Part shown: piece after piece, positions 26,924 to 34,623 of the stretch
Layout: every line of letters starts with the position of its first letter
Numbering within the stretch: position 1 is the stretch's first letter
Assembly (NCBI GenBank): GCA_963708115.1
Contig: CAVPRX010000001.1
Coordinates: forward strand, 1,550,001-1,614,000
DNA length: 64,000 bases
DNA from: VRUE01 sp963708115
Lineage (GTDB): Bacteria; Actinomycetota; Thermoleophilia; Solirubrobacterales; 70-9
Direction: 5' to 3'
Position numbers and translations under genes: made by a program
The notes under the pieces: model-generated
Told to the model about the DNA's origin: nothing
Databases searched by the model: none
The model's input: only the letters and a program-made list of their open reading frames with translations

Positions 26924-27754
26924 GTGCCCTGGAAGCTCGCCGACCGGACGCTTGACCTGGAGCGGCCGGTCGCGGCCGGGATCGTCAACGTCACCGCCGA
27001 CTCGATGTTCGAGGGGGCGCGGAGCGGGACGCCGGAGCAGGCTGTCTCCGACGGGCTGGCGTTGGTCGAGTCCGGCTTCGACATGCTCGACGTGGGGGCT
27101 GTCGCGGCGCGCAGCGGCCCCCCAATCGGCGCTGAGCAGGAGGCAGCGGCGCTGGTTCCGGCGATCGAAGGGCTGGCCGGCGCGGGCGTGCCGGTCTCGG
27201 CCGACACCTTCTCGGTCGAGGTGGCGCGGCGGGCGCTGGCGGCGGGGGCGGTAGCCGTGAACGATATCTCCGGCGGCTCGGAGGAGATGTTCGAGCTGAC
27301 GGCCGAATCAGGCTGCGGTTACGTGCTGATGCACATCGAGGGTCCGCCGCGAGTCGACCGCCCCCCGCGCTTCTACGACGACGTCGTCGAGCACCTCAAG
27401 TCGTGGTTTGGGGGGAGAGTCGAGGTTGCCTCGCGACTTGGAGTTGCCGAGGAGCAGATCGCCATCGACCCCGGACTCGACTTCGACCTCACCACCGAGC
27501 AGGATCTGGAGATCCTGCGGCGGCTCGCCGAGCTGCGCACGCTCGGCCTGCCGCTCTATGTCTCGCTCTCGCGTAAGGACTTCATCGGCGAGGTCCTGGG
27601 TGGGAGCTGGGAGGAGCGCCTGCCGGCGGCCGAGCGCGAGTGGGGCACGGTCGCGGCGGCGACGCTGGCGGTGCGCGAGGGAGCAGACGTCCTGCGGATC
27701 CACGATCGATCGACCCTGCAGGCCGTGCGGGTGGCGGGACGGATACGTGGCTAA
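26924..27754 (+). CDS. folP: Divergent dihydropteroate synthase-like protein
   Basis: This is a 276-residue TIM-barrel pterin-binding protein. DHPS normally joins pterin pyrophosphate and p-aminobenzoate in folate synthesis. The pterin-site motifs are recognisable but altered: GIVNVTADSMFEG instead of NVTPDSFSDGG, DVGAVAARSGP instead of the GGESTRPG loop, VNDISGG intact, SRKDFIG intact, and RIHD at the end. The changed loop holds residues that contact pABA, so this could be a paralogue with another role or a divergent true enzyme. The GTG start is 6 bases after TACGGT (26912-26917), which suggests a leaderless message. The 3' end overlaps the helicase gene by 8 bases. Confidence 0.75.
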   Translation: MPWKLADRTLDLERPVAAGIVNVTADSMFEGARSGTPEQAVSDGLALVESGFDMLDVGAVAARSGPPIGAEQEAAALVPAIEGLAGAGVPVSADTFSVEVARRALAAGAVAVNDISGGSEEMFELTAESGCGYVLMHIEGPPRVDRPPRFYDDVVEHLKSWFGGRVEVASRLGVAEEQIAIDPGLDFDLTTEQDLEILRRLAELRTLGLPLYVSLSRKDFIGEVLGGSWEERLPAAEREWGTVAAATLAVREGADVLRIHDRSTLQAVRVAGRIRG

Positions 27755-30026
27755 GAGCCTGCTCGAGACGCCGTGGGCTGTCGCCATCGACCCCGCCCGC
27801 CGCGACGGTCGCATCGTCGCCGAGAGCAGCGAGCCGGAGCGCAAGGCGAAGCCGGTGGCGATGCCGCGCTCGCTCGACTCCGGCCTGGTCGAGGCGCTGG
27901 GCAGGGCCGGGATCGAGCGCCTCTACTCGCACCAGCGCGAGGCACTCAAAGCAGCCGCCGCCTCGAACTTGGTGATCACCAGCGGCACTGCCTCGGGCAA
28001 GAGCCTCGCCTTCAACCTGCCGGTGCTCGACGGCATCGCCCGCGACCCCAAGCGCCGCGCCCTCTACCTCTACCCGACGAAGGCGCTCGCGCAGGACCAG
28101 GCGCGCAAGCTCGCCGCGCTGCGCCCACCGGGCCTGCGCGAGGCGATCTACGACGGCGACACGCCGCGCGAGGAGCGCCCGGCGATCCGCCGCCGCAACA
28201 ACCTCGTCCTAACCAACCCCGACATGCTGCACGTCGGACTGCTGCCCAACCACAAGAGCTGGGGGGACTTCATCGCCAACCTCGGCTGGGTCGTCGTCGA
28301 CGAGGCGCACACCTACCGCGGCGTCTTCGGCTCCCACGTCGCCAACGTCCTGCGACGACTGCGCCGCGTGGCGCGGGCCTACGGCGCCGAGCCGCGCTTC
28401 CTGCTCACCTCGGCGACGATCGCCAACCCGCTGGAGCTGGCGGAGCGGCTGGTCGGCGAGCCGTTCGAGCTGATCGACGACGACGGCGCGCCCGGCAGCG
28501 GGCGCGAGATCGCGATGTGGAACCCGCCGCTGATCGACAAGGCGAGCGGAACGCGACGCTCCGCCCTCTCCGAGGCGGCGGACCTGCTGGCCGAGCTGGT
28601 CTCGCAGGGGGTGCGGACGATCTGCTTCCTCAAAAGCCGGCGTGGGATCGAGCTGATCCAGCGCTTCGCCGGGGAAGCGCTGCAGCGGCGGGGCAAGCCC
28701 GAGCTGGCGGCGCGGATCGCCCCCTACCGCGGCGGCTACACGCCGCAGCAGCGACGCGACATCGAGGCGCGGCTGGCGGCGGGGGAGCTGCTTGCCGTGG
28801 TCGCGACCGACGCTCTGGAGCTGGGGATCGACGTCGGCGAGCTCGACGCGGCGATCTGCGTCACCTTCCCCGGCACCGTCGCCAGCCTGCGCCAGATGTG
28901 GGGACGGGCTGGGCGCCGGCGCCGCGGCCTGGCGATCTACGTCGCCGGTGCCGACGCGCTCGACCAGTTCTTCTGCCGCCACCCCGACGAGTTCATCGGC
29001 CGGCCGGTCGAGGCGGCGATCCTCGACCACGAGAGCGAGCAGATCGCCTCGCGGCACATGGTCGCCGCGGCTTATGAGCTGCCGCTGAGCAGCGAGGACG
29101 ACGAGATCTTCGGCGCGGGCTGGCTCGAGCGGGCCGAGCGGCTGACCGCGGCGGGCGAGCTGCGCCGCGCCGGCGGCCGGCTGCTCCCGGCCGACAGCGG
29201 CTTCGTCGCCGCGAAGATCCCGCTGCGCTCTGCCTCGGCGGACTCGGTCGCGGTGATCGAGCGCGATTCGGGTGAGATGCTCGGCCTGGTCGAGGCCGAG
29301 CGCGCCTTCACCACGATCCACCCCGGCGCGATCTACCTCCACCTGGGCCGCTCCTACGAGGTCGAGCAGCTCGACGTCGAGGGGCGGCGGGCGATCGTCA
29401 GCGGCTTCGAGGGGGACTGGTACACGCGGCCGAAAAAGGAGACCGAGATCTACATCGAGCGGGTGCGGGAGCAGCGCACCACCTCGGGGGTCGAGCTGCA
29501 CTTCGGCGAAGTCTCGGTGAGCGAGCAGGTGATCGCCTTCCAGCGGGTCTCGATCTCCGAGCAGGAGCCGATCGACATCGTCGCCCTCGAGCTGCCCGAG
29601 CAGCACTTCGTCACCCAGGCTCTCTGGTACGTGCTGCCCGACCGGCTCAGCGCCGCGCTGCCGACCGAGGTGCTGCTCGGCTCCCTGCACGCGACCGAGC
29701 ACGGCCAGATCGCGGTGCTGCCGCTGATCGCGATGTGCGACCGCTGGGACATCGGCGGGCTCTCGACCAACGTCCACTTCCAGACCGGTCGCGCGACGAT
29801 CTTCATCTACGACGGCCACCCGGGCGGGGTCGGGATCACCCTGCGCGGCTACGAGCAGTTCGAGCGCCTGCTCGGCGACGCCGGGCGCCTGATCGGCGAG
29901 TGCCCCTGCGAGTCCGGCTGCCCCTCCTGCGTGCAGAGCCCCAAGTGCGGCAACCTCAACGAACCGCTGCATAAGGCGGGGGCGCTGGAGCTGATGCGGA
30001 CGATGAGTGGCGCGATCGATCGCTGA
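27747..30026 (+). CDS. mrfA: MrfA/YprA-type DEAD/DEAH helicase (DUF1998)
   Basis: This 759-residue SF2 helicase is close to the about 750 aa of Bacillus YprA (MrfA), a mitomycin repair factor. It has the Q-like motif YSHQREAL, Walker A SGTASGKS (K85), Walker B DEAH, motif III TSATIANP, motif VI QMWGRAGR(R) and a C-terminal DUF1998 domain. The Cys cluster CPCESGCPSCVQSPKC binds metal in this family. It would remove DNA crosslinks or adducts independently of UvrA. Start is GTG 27747, inside the folP-like gene (8-bp overlap); longer frames upstream are the folP shadow. Confidence 0.9.
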   Translation: MAKSLLETPWAVAIDPARRDGRIVAESSEPERKAKPVAMPRSLDSGLVEALGRAGIERLYSHQREALKAAAASNLVITSGTASGKSLAFNLPVLDGIARDPKRRALYLYPTKALAQDQARKLAALRPPGLREAIYDGDTPREERPAIRRRNNLVLTNPDMLHVGLLPNHKSWGDFIANLGWVVVDEAHTYRGVFGSHVANVLRRLRRVARAYGAEPRFLLTSATIANPLELAERLVGEPFELIDDDGAPGSGREIAMWNPPLIDKASGTRRSALSEAADLLAELVSQGVRTICFLKSRRGIELIQRFAGEALQRRGKPELAARIAPYRGGYTPQQRRDIEARLAAGELLAVVATDALELGIDVGELDAAICVTFPGTVASLRQMWGRAGRRRRGLAIYVAGADALDQFFCRHPDEFIGRPVEAAILDHESEQIASRHMVAAAYELPLSSEDDEIFGAGWLERAERLTAAGELRRAGGRLLPADSGFVAAKIPLRSASADSVAVIERDSGEMLGLVEAERAFTTIHPGAIYLHLGRSYEVEQLDVEGRRAIVSGFEGDWYTRPKKETEIYIERVREQRTTSGVELHFGEVSVSEQVIAFQRVSISEQEPIDIVALELPEQHFVTQALWYVLPDRLSAALPTEVLLGSLHATEHGQIAVLPLIAMCDRWDIGGLSTNVHFQTGRATIFIYDGHPGGVGITLRGYEQFERLLGDAGRLIGECPCESGCPSCVQSPKCGNLNEPLHKAGALELMRTMSGAIDR

Positions 30027-30097
30027 CTCCGGTAGACAGCCAAAAGATTTACACTTCTGCCACATACATGTGACATTTTGTCTGCGATAATGGCGGC

Positions 30098-30418
30098 ATG
30101 GCAATGAGAGAAAGCTGGACAGACAAACGACTCGATGACTTCTCGGCGCACGTCGACCACCGGTTCGATGTGGTCGATCAGAGATTTGACGCCATCGATC
30201 AGCGCTTCGAAGCTGTCGATCAGCGCTTCGACGCGATCGAAAAGCAGACCGACCACCGCTTCGACGCGGTCGACAAGCGCTTCGAGAGCCTCGAACGGCG
30301 CACCGAGGACGGCTTTGCCCGAATCGATTCGCGATTCGACTCGCTGCAGCACACGCTGATGGGTCTCGGGGGCGCGACGATCGTCGCCCTACTGGGCATC
30401 ATCGCCACGCAGCTTTAG
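30098..30418 (+). CDS. Coiled-coil membrane protein, paralogue of the 4363 protein
   Basis: This is a 106-residue protein (ATG 30098; ATG 30104 gives the conserved MRESWTD start). It shares with the protein at 4363 the head MRESWTD-RLDDF, heptads of RFDAIDQ/RFDAVDK type and a C-terminal membrane helix ending IIATQL. It has about eight heptads against four or five in the other copy. No family with known function is recognised. GATAAT at about 30085 could be its -10 box. Its last 20 bases overlap the end of the convergent GH15-like gene. Confidence 0.65.
   Translation: MAMRESWTDKRLDDFSAHVDHRFDVVDQRFDAIDQRFEAVDQRFDAIEKQTDHRFDAVDKRFESLERRTEDGFARIDSRFDSLQHTLMGLGGATIVALLGIIATQL
30160..30300 (+). 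repeat. 21-bp tandem repeats encoding heptads (second copy)
   Basis: Imperfect 21-bp units with the core GATCAGCGCTTCGA encode RFDAIDQ-type heptads. The repeat count differs from the paralogue at 4425-4520, as expected if units are gained and lost. Confidence 0.65.
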
Positions 30419-31811
30419 CCACTCGGGTCCGAGGGCCAGGCCATAGCTCGCGGATAGCGAGGATCGCGAAGGCGTGGGACCAGGCGAGGGGCGTGGTCGA
30501 GGTTGGGAGCCCGCCGCGGGCGTCTACCCGCTCGGGCAGGAGCCCAAGGGGGGTAGCGGCTCGGCGCAGGTCGGCCATGAGGCCGAGCGCAGCACTGCGG
30601 TCGCCGTGCGCTTGGCGCGCATCATCCTCCGTTCGCGCGAGGGCGGCCAGTCCCCAGGCGGTCCATGCCGTCGGCGCCGTCCACGGGTCTTTTCCCCCAT
30701 GCCAGCTTTGCGAGGGGACGATGCCGTAGCGGCCGTTGTCCGCGGCTAACCGCAGCAGGGTGCGCTGGATCGCCGGGAAGAGCGCGGGGTGGGGGAAGGG
30801 ACGAACCGCCCACGCCGCGGTGGAGTCGAGGCCGGAGTCCGGATCGTCCGCGATCCGCACGAGCTCGCCGTCGGATTCGAACATGGAGCCGATGCGGTGA
30901 GAGCCCTGGCCGGAGGCGATCGCGTTGCCGAGGTACTCGCCGACCTCGCCCTCTTGGTAGTCGGCCCGATCTCGCCGTGCGTAGGCAGGCCGACTGGGCG
31001 GCAGCCCCGCGGCCCGCGCTGCTGCTGCGACCCAGCCCTCCGCGTCGCCCTGCGCGGCACGCCCGGAGACGGGGGCGCCGGCTCCGTCGAACCGCGCCGC
31101 GGCATCCAAGTCGAGTCCGGCAAGGAAGCCGACGATCCGCCGGGCCTCCGGCCTATATCCGGCCGACGCGAGGGCGATCGCCACCGCGCCGGCATCGCGC
31201 GGCCAGACGTACGCCCAGCCGTCGCGGGCGCCTGCCACGACAGCCCCGCTGTGGCGGTCGGTCAGCGCCCGCAGCACCAGCAGCGAGCGCCGGTACATCG
31301 CCCGTGCCCAGTTCGGAGCGCCGGACCCCAGCGGTCGCGCTCGCGAGAGCCAGCTCCGGTCGGTCTGGACCTCTCCCGACCCGTCGGCGCGCCGCACGAC
31401 CACGACCCGCCGGTCGCCGAACCGCGCGGTCGTCTTCAGAACGTTGGTGCCCGGCACGTACCGCTGCCGAACGGAGTCGGCGCGCCAGAAGGGCAGCGTC
31501 CGCCCGCCACCGAGCGGAACCCGCGCGACGATCGCTTCGCCGGGCGACGCCGACCCCGCGGCCTGCCGCTCCGCCGAGACGGCAACCAGCGGTCGCCCCG
31601 CGGGCCCCGGCGCTCGCAGGTCGACGACGTCTCCATAGGCATCGACGGCCGCGGTTCGTCCCCCCTGGCCGACCACCGCCACGCCAAGAAGCGGCGGAGG
31701 CATCCCCGTCGGCCCACCGGGGGTCCGCGGATCGTCACGGTGCCCACCGGACAGCGCAACCGCTGCCAGGGCCACTGCGCCAAGCGCGATTCCTGCACGA
31801 GCCCAGGTCAC
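30399..31811 (-). CDS. Secreted GH15-like (glucoamylase/glucodextranase-type) hydrolase
   Basis: This 470-residue protein has an N-terminal signal or anchor segment (ARAGIALGAVALAAVAL). Family GH15 (alpha/alpha)6-barrel motifs are visible: YVWPRDAGAVAIAL, SMFESDGELVRI and the C-terminal TPLAWSHAFAILAI. It should hydrolyse alpha-linked glucosides from the non-reducing end outside the cell, though glucuronate- or trehalose-acting relatives exist. The start is GTG 31811. It ends convergently with the coiled-coil gene (20-bp overlap). The sequence is Ala/Arg-rich and lacks a starch-binding domain. Confidence 0.75.
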   Translation of the reverse strand: MTWARAGIALGAVALAAVALSGGHRDDPRTPGGPTGMPPPLLGVAVVGQGGRTAAVDAYGDVVDLRAPGPAGRPLVAVSAERQAAGSASPGEAIVARVPLGGGRTLPFWRADSVRQRYVPGTNVLKTTARFGDRRVVVVRRADGSGEVQTDRSWLSRARPLGSGAPNWARAMYRRSLLVLRALTDRHSGAVVAGARDGWAYVWPRDAGAVAIALASAGYRPEARRIVGFLAGLDLDAAARFDGAGAPVSGRAAQGDAEGWVAAAARAAGLPPSRPAYARRDRADYQEGEVGEYLGNAIASGQGSHRIGSMFESDGELVRIADDPDSGLDSTAAWAVRPFPHPALFPAIQRTLLRLAADNGRYGIVPSQSWHGGKDPWTAPTAWTAWGLAALARTEDDARQAHGDRSAALGLMADLRRAATPLGLLPERVDARGGLPTSTTPLAWSHAFAILAIRELWPGPRTRVAKAAWR

Positions 31812-31846
31812 GGCTCAATCCAAGCAGCCCGATGTCTCCCCGGTCG

Positions 31847-32302
31847 CTAGCCTTCCACCGCGCGGTCAACCCGCGCATCAGCTACGGCGAGGTAGCTCAG
31901 TTGGTAGAGCACACGACTGAAAATCGTGGTGTCGTGGGTTCGATTCCCACCCTCGCCATCGTCGTCGTTACCGCTGGAAGCCAGGGTGACCCTGCCGCCA
32001 GGCGGTTCACGGCGGCCCCTGCAGGCGGGGTCTTTCCGGGGTCGACTGCCGCGTCGGTCCAAGCCTTCGCGTCCTTCGCGCACCAGGGCGACCACGTCGA
32101 ACACCTTGGTCTGACGCGCGCGGAGGGCGGCAGCGCGCCTCAGCGCCGCGGCGAGGCTCGGGGTGCTCTGGCTGTCGCCGAGGCCTGCACTCGTCAAGGC
32201 GTCGCGGACCACCTCGCTCTTTGTCTTACCTGAGCGTCGGGCGAGGGCATCGATCCCCTGCGCGAGCTCGTCGGAAAGCCTGACGGAGAACCGGCGATTC
32301 AC
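31847..32302 (-). CDS. Ribbon-helix-helix antitoxin, orphan, with read-through tail
   Basis: The N-terminal 45 residues are a clear ribbon-helix-helix DNA-binding domain (RRFSVRLSDELAQGIDALARRSGK, SEVVRDAL). Next comes a tail RQTKVFDVVALVREGREGLDRRGS that matches the tail of the antitoxin-like ORF at 32375. After that the frame has no protein character and runs antisense through tRNA-Phe before stopping, so the natural C-terminus and any toxin gene have been lost. The GTG start is 7 bases after TACGAT on the minus strand (32310-32315), so it is probably leaderless. A 38-bp segment of its tail is inverted and repeated in the neighbouring ORF. It is functional only if the long tail is tolerated. 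Confidence 0.6.
   Translation of the reverse strand: MNRRFSVRLSDELAQGIDALARRSGKTKSEVVRDALTSAGLGDSQSTPSLAAALRRAAALRARQTKVFDVVALVREGREGLDRRGSRPRKDPACRGRREPPGGRVTLASSGNDDDGEGGNRTHDTTIFSRVLYQLSYLAVADARVDRAVEG
31886..31958 (+). tRNA. tRNA-Phe (GAA)
   Basis: A 73-base cloverleaf with a 7-bp acceptor stem GGCGAGG/CCTCGCC, D-arm GCTC...GAGC, anticodon stem CACGA/TCGTG around CTGAAAA (anticodon GAA), variable loop GTGTC, T-arm GTGGG/CCCAC and discriminator A. CCA is not encoded. It is transcribed alone. The minus-strand antitoxin ORF runs antisense through it. Confidence 0.97.
32076..32113 (-). repeat. Left copy of 38-bp perfect inverted repeat in antitoxin tails
   Basis: This segment on the minus strand is identical over 38 bases to 32537-32574 on the plus strand. 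In both it encodes QTKVFDVVALVR, starting exactly at a codon boundary, so exchange between the copies keeps reading frames. Confidence 0.9.
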
Positions 32303-32374
32303 CCCAGGAATCGTACGGTTGAGGGGACGCCGCCGCCGAGACAGAAAGGTGGCAGACGCTAAAGTGGCTGTGAG

Positions 32375-32608
32375 ATGACTGCCAGGGAGAAAGCCCGCAA
32401 GGGTGCCCGGAGGTGGAGCGAAGAGCAGGCGCAACTCGCCCTGCAGGCCGTAGAGGGCATCCACTCTCCCCCGCCGGAGGGTCGCCTGGAGCGGCACCGC
32501 GCCGCGATGGAGCGCGCCGCTGCATTACGGGCAACCCAGACCAAGGTGTTCGACGTGGTCGCCCTGGTGCGCGAGGGCCGCGAAGAACAGGAGCAGCGCG
32601 GCTCATAG
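32375..32608 (+). CDS. Antitoxin-like protein upstream of vapC
   Basis: This 77-residue basic protein has an N-terminus (MTAREKARKGARRWSEEQAQLAL) that is not a recognisable ribbon-helix-helix. Its C-terminal part RAAALRATQTKVFDVVALVREGREEQEQRGS matches the orphan antitoxin on the opposite strand. In VapB-type antitoxins such a tail wraps the toxin, so this is probably the cognate antitoxin, with an unusual or missing DNA-binding domain. A TAAAGT box (32360-32365) precedes the ATG by 9 bases. Its TAG stop overlaps the presumed toxin start. Confidence 0.6.
   Translation: MTAREKARKGARRWSEEQAQLALQAVEGIHSPPPEGRLERHRAAMERAAALRATQTKVFDVVALVREGREEQEQRGS
32537..32574 (+). repeat. Right copy of 38-bp perfect inverted repeat in antitoxin tails
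   Basis: The inverted partner of 32076-32113. It lies inside the antitoxin ORF that precedes vapC. The 423 bases between the copies contain both divergent promoters and both antitoxin N-terminal coding parts. Confidence 0.9.
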
Positions 32609-33024
32609 CTTCCGGCGTCGTCATCGATTCCAACGTCTTGCTTGCGGTCGTCCTGCAAGAGCGCCATACCGAAACGGTCACCGACCTGCTGAGCCAGTGG
32701 GCCGAAGAAGGGGTCAGGTTGCACTCGCCGCTGCTTGCCCACTACGAGATAGCCAACACGCTCACGCGGAACCGTTTCGACGGAGACCTCTCGAAAGCGG
32801 GGACCGATGAAGCCCTGATCGCGATCAGCGATATCGACGTGACTTACCACACGACCCCGAACAAGGCCCGCTCGATTGAGATCGCGGCCGACCTGCGACG
32901 GCGTTCCGCATCAGATGCCGTCTATCTCGAGCTGGCCGAGCGACTCGAGTTAGATATGTGGACGCTCGACGGGCCGCTTTTCCGCAATGGCGGCGATCGC
33001 TACCGGGTGAAGCTGGTCGACTGA
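32605..33024 (+). CDS. vapC: VapC-type PIN-domain toxin, apparent ATA start
   Basis: This 139-residue PIN-domain ribonuclease has the acidic catalytic residues in place: VVIDSNVLL (Asp), HYEIANTL (Glu), SASDAVYLELAE (Asp) and MWTLDGPLF (Asp). It would cleave RNA, typically tRNA or rRNA, when free of antitoxin. The frame has no ATG, GTG or TTG between the antitoxin gene and the first catalytic motif. The ATA at 32605 overlaps the antitoxin TAG as ATAG, mimicking the normal ATGA coupling, with AGGAG upstream. It is either a weak non-canonical start or a start lost by mutation. Confidence 0.75.
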   Translation: MASGVVIDSNVLLAVVLQERHTETVTDLLSQWAEEGVRLHSPLLAHYEIANTLTRNRFDGDLSKAGTDEALIAISDIDVTYHTTPNKARSIEIAADLRRRSASDAVYLELAERLELDMWTLDGPLFRNGGDRYRVKLVD

Positions 33025-33051
33025 GACCCGATTCCTGCTTAGGATCTGCCG

Positions 33052-34623
33052 ATGCTGATCGACGGGGCACCGCTGGAGGCGCCGGCCGCGCCGCTGCACG
33101 ATCTGCTGGCCATCGGGTTGGCGGCAGGGCCGGACGAGGCCGCGATGGTCTCGGCCGAAGAGCGGGTGACGTGGCGGGAGCTGGAGGCGGCGAGCCTGCG
33201 GCTTGCCGGTGGGTACCTGGCGCTTGGTCTAGCGCCGGGAGACCGGATCGCCTCGCTGATGCCGAATCGCATCGGCCTGGCGATCCACTACCTCGCCTGC
33301 TTCAAGGCCGGCCTCGTCGCCACGCCGCTCAACTACCGCTACACGTTTCGCGAGATCGACCACGCGCTCGGGGTCAGTGGAGCGTCGGCGCTGCTCGCCC
33401 ACGAGGAGCGGGGCGAGGACCTTGCCGCGAGCGAGCTCGCCGGCGGGCTGGCGCACGGGGTCATCTCTTATGGCGGCTCGGAGCCGGCGACGGGGCAGCG
33501 CTTCGAGTCGCTGCTGGAATCCGAGCCGGCGGGTGGGCTTGCCCCGCCCGAGCCGTCGAGCGCGGCGGCGATCTTCTTCACCTCGGGCAGCACCGGTCCG
33601 GCCAAGGGCGTCACCCACACCCACGAGACCCTGCGCTGGATGATGGCCAGTGCGATCTCGGCCTTCGACCTCAGCGCCGAGGACGCCTTCCTGCCCGGCT
33701 CTTCGATGTCCCACGTCGGCTCCTTCCTCTGGACGCTGAGCACGCTCGCCGTCGGCGGTCGCGTGATCGTCGCTCGCACCTACGACAGCCACGAGCTGTT
33801 GCCGCTCCTGCGCGAGCACAAGCCGACGGTCCTGGCGATGATCCCCGCCGCCCTGGCGGCGCTGATTCGCGACCACGACCTCGCGCCCGGGGACTTCACC
33901 TGCCTGCGCATCTGCCGCGCGGGGGCCGACAAGGTCTCGACCGAGCTGCTGACCGAGTTCGCCTCCCTCGCCGGCTTTCCGATCGACGAGGGTTACGGCA
34001 TGACCGAGGTCGGCATTGCCACGCTCAATCCGCCCGCCGGCCCGATCAAGCAGGGCTCGATCGGGCCGCCGGTCGGCGGCTTCAGCATCGCCCTGCGCGA
34101 CGAGGACGGCGGCTCGCTGGAGCCGGGTACGGTCGGTCGAGTCTGGATCCGCTCGCGCAGCCGCATGGCCGGCTACTGGGAGGCGCCCGAGGCGACCGCC
34201 GAGGTGGTTCAGGAGGGCTGGCTCGACTCCGGCGACCTCGCCCGCGCCGACGAGGACGGCTACCTCTGGTTCTTCGGCCGCAAGAAGCAGGTGATCGTTC
34301 ACGACGGCTCCAACATCAGCCCGCTCGAGGTGGAGGGCGCGCTGATGGAGCACCCCGCGGTCGACCTCGCCGGCGTGGTCGGCGTCCACGACGAGGTCCA
34401 CGGGGAGAACGTCCGCGCCTATGTGACGCTGCGGCCCGATGCCGAGCGCCCGTCGAGCGCCGACCTGATCGTCGCCTGCCGCGAGCGCGTCGGCTACAAG
34501 GCGCCCGAGGAGGTCGTCGTCCTCGAGGAGATGCCGCTCAACCCGACCGGCAAGATCGACCGCGTCGGCCTCAAACGGATGGCGGAGGACCACTTGCACC
34601 CACACGGCCTCCCAGACGAGTGA
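33052..34623 (+). CDS. AMP-dependent acyl-CoA synthetase/ligase
   Basis: This 523-residue ANL-superfamily enzyme activates a carboxylic acid as acyl-AMP and then acyl-CoA. Core motifs are FFTSGSTGPAKGVTHTH (A3 phosphate loop), DEGYGMTEVG (A5), LDSGDLARADEDGYLWFFGR (A7/A8 hinge) and NPTGKIDR with the catalytic Lys near the C-terminus (A10). The substrate (fatty or aromatic acid) is not evident. The ATG lies 6 bases after TAGGAT (33040-33045), so the message is likely leaderless. Its stop overlaps trmO as GTGA. Confidence 0.92.
   Translation: MLIDGAPLEAPAAPLHDLLAIGLAAGPDEAAMVSAEERVTWRELEAASLRLAGGYLALGLAPGDRIASLMPNRIGLAIHYLACFKAGLVATPLNYRYTFREIDHALGVSGASALLAHEERGEDLAASELAGGLAHGVISYGGSEPATGQRFESLLESEPAGGLAPPEPSSAAAIFFTSGSTGPAKGVTHTHETLRWMMASAISAFDLSAEDAFLPGSSMSHVGSFLWTLSTLAVGGRVIVARTYDSHELLPLLREHKPTVLAMIPAALAALIRDHDLAPGDFTCLRICRAGADKVSTELLTEFASLAGFPIDEGYGMTEVGIATLNPPAGPIKQGSIGPPVGGFSIALRDEDGGSLEPGTVGRVWIRSRSRMAGYWEAPEATAEVVQEGWLDSGDLARADEDGYLWFFGRKKQVIVHDGSNISPLEVEGALMEHPAVDLAGVVGVHDEVHGENVRAYVTLRPDAERPSSADLIVACRERVGYKAPEEVVVLEEMPLNPTGKIDRVGLKRMAEDHLHPHGLPDE

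Noticed and set aside
31886..33024. Integrated prophage or genomic island at tRNA-Phe
   Set aside because: Only toxin-antitoxin genes are seen; no integrase, structural genes or repeated tRNA 3' end in the window.
32958..34619. A long plus-strand frame in front of trmO
   Set aside because: It is the +2 shadow of the acyl-CoA ligase gene; real coding starts at GTG 34620.
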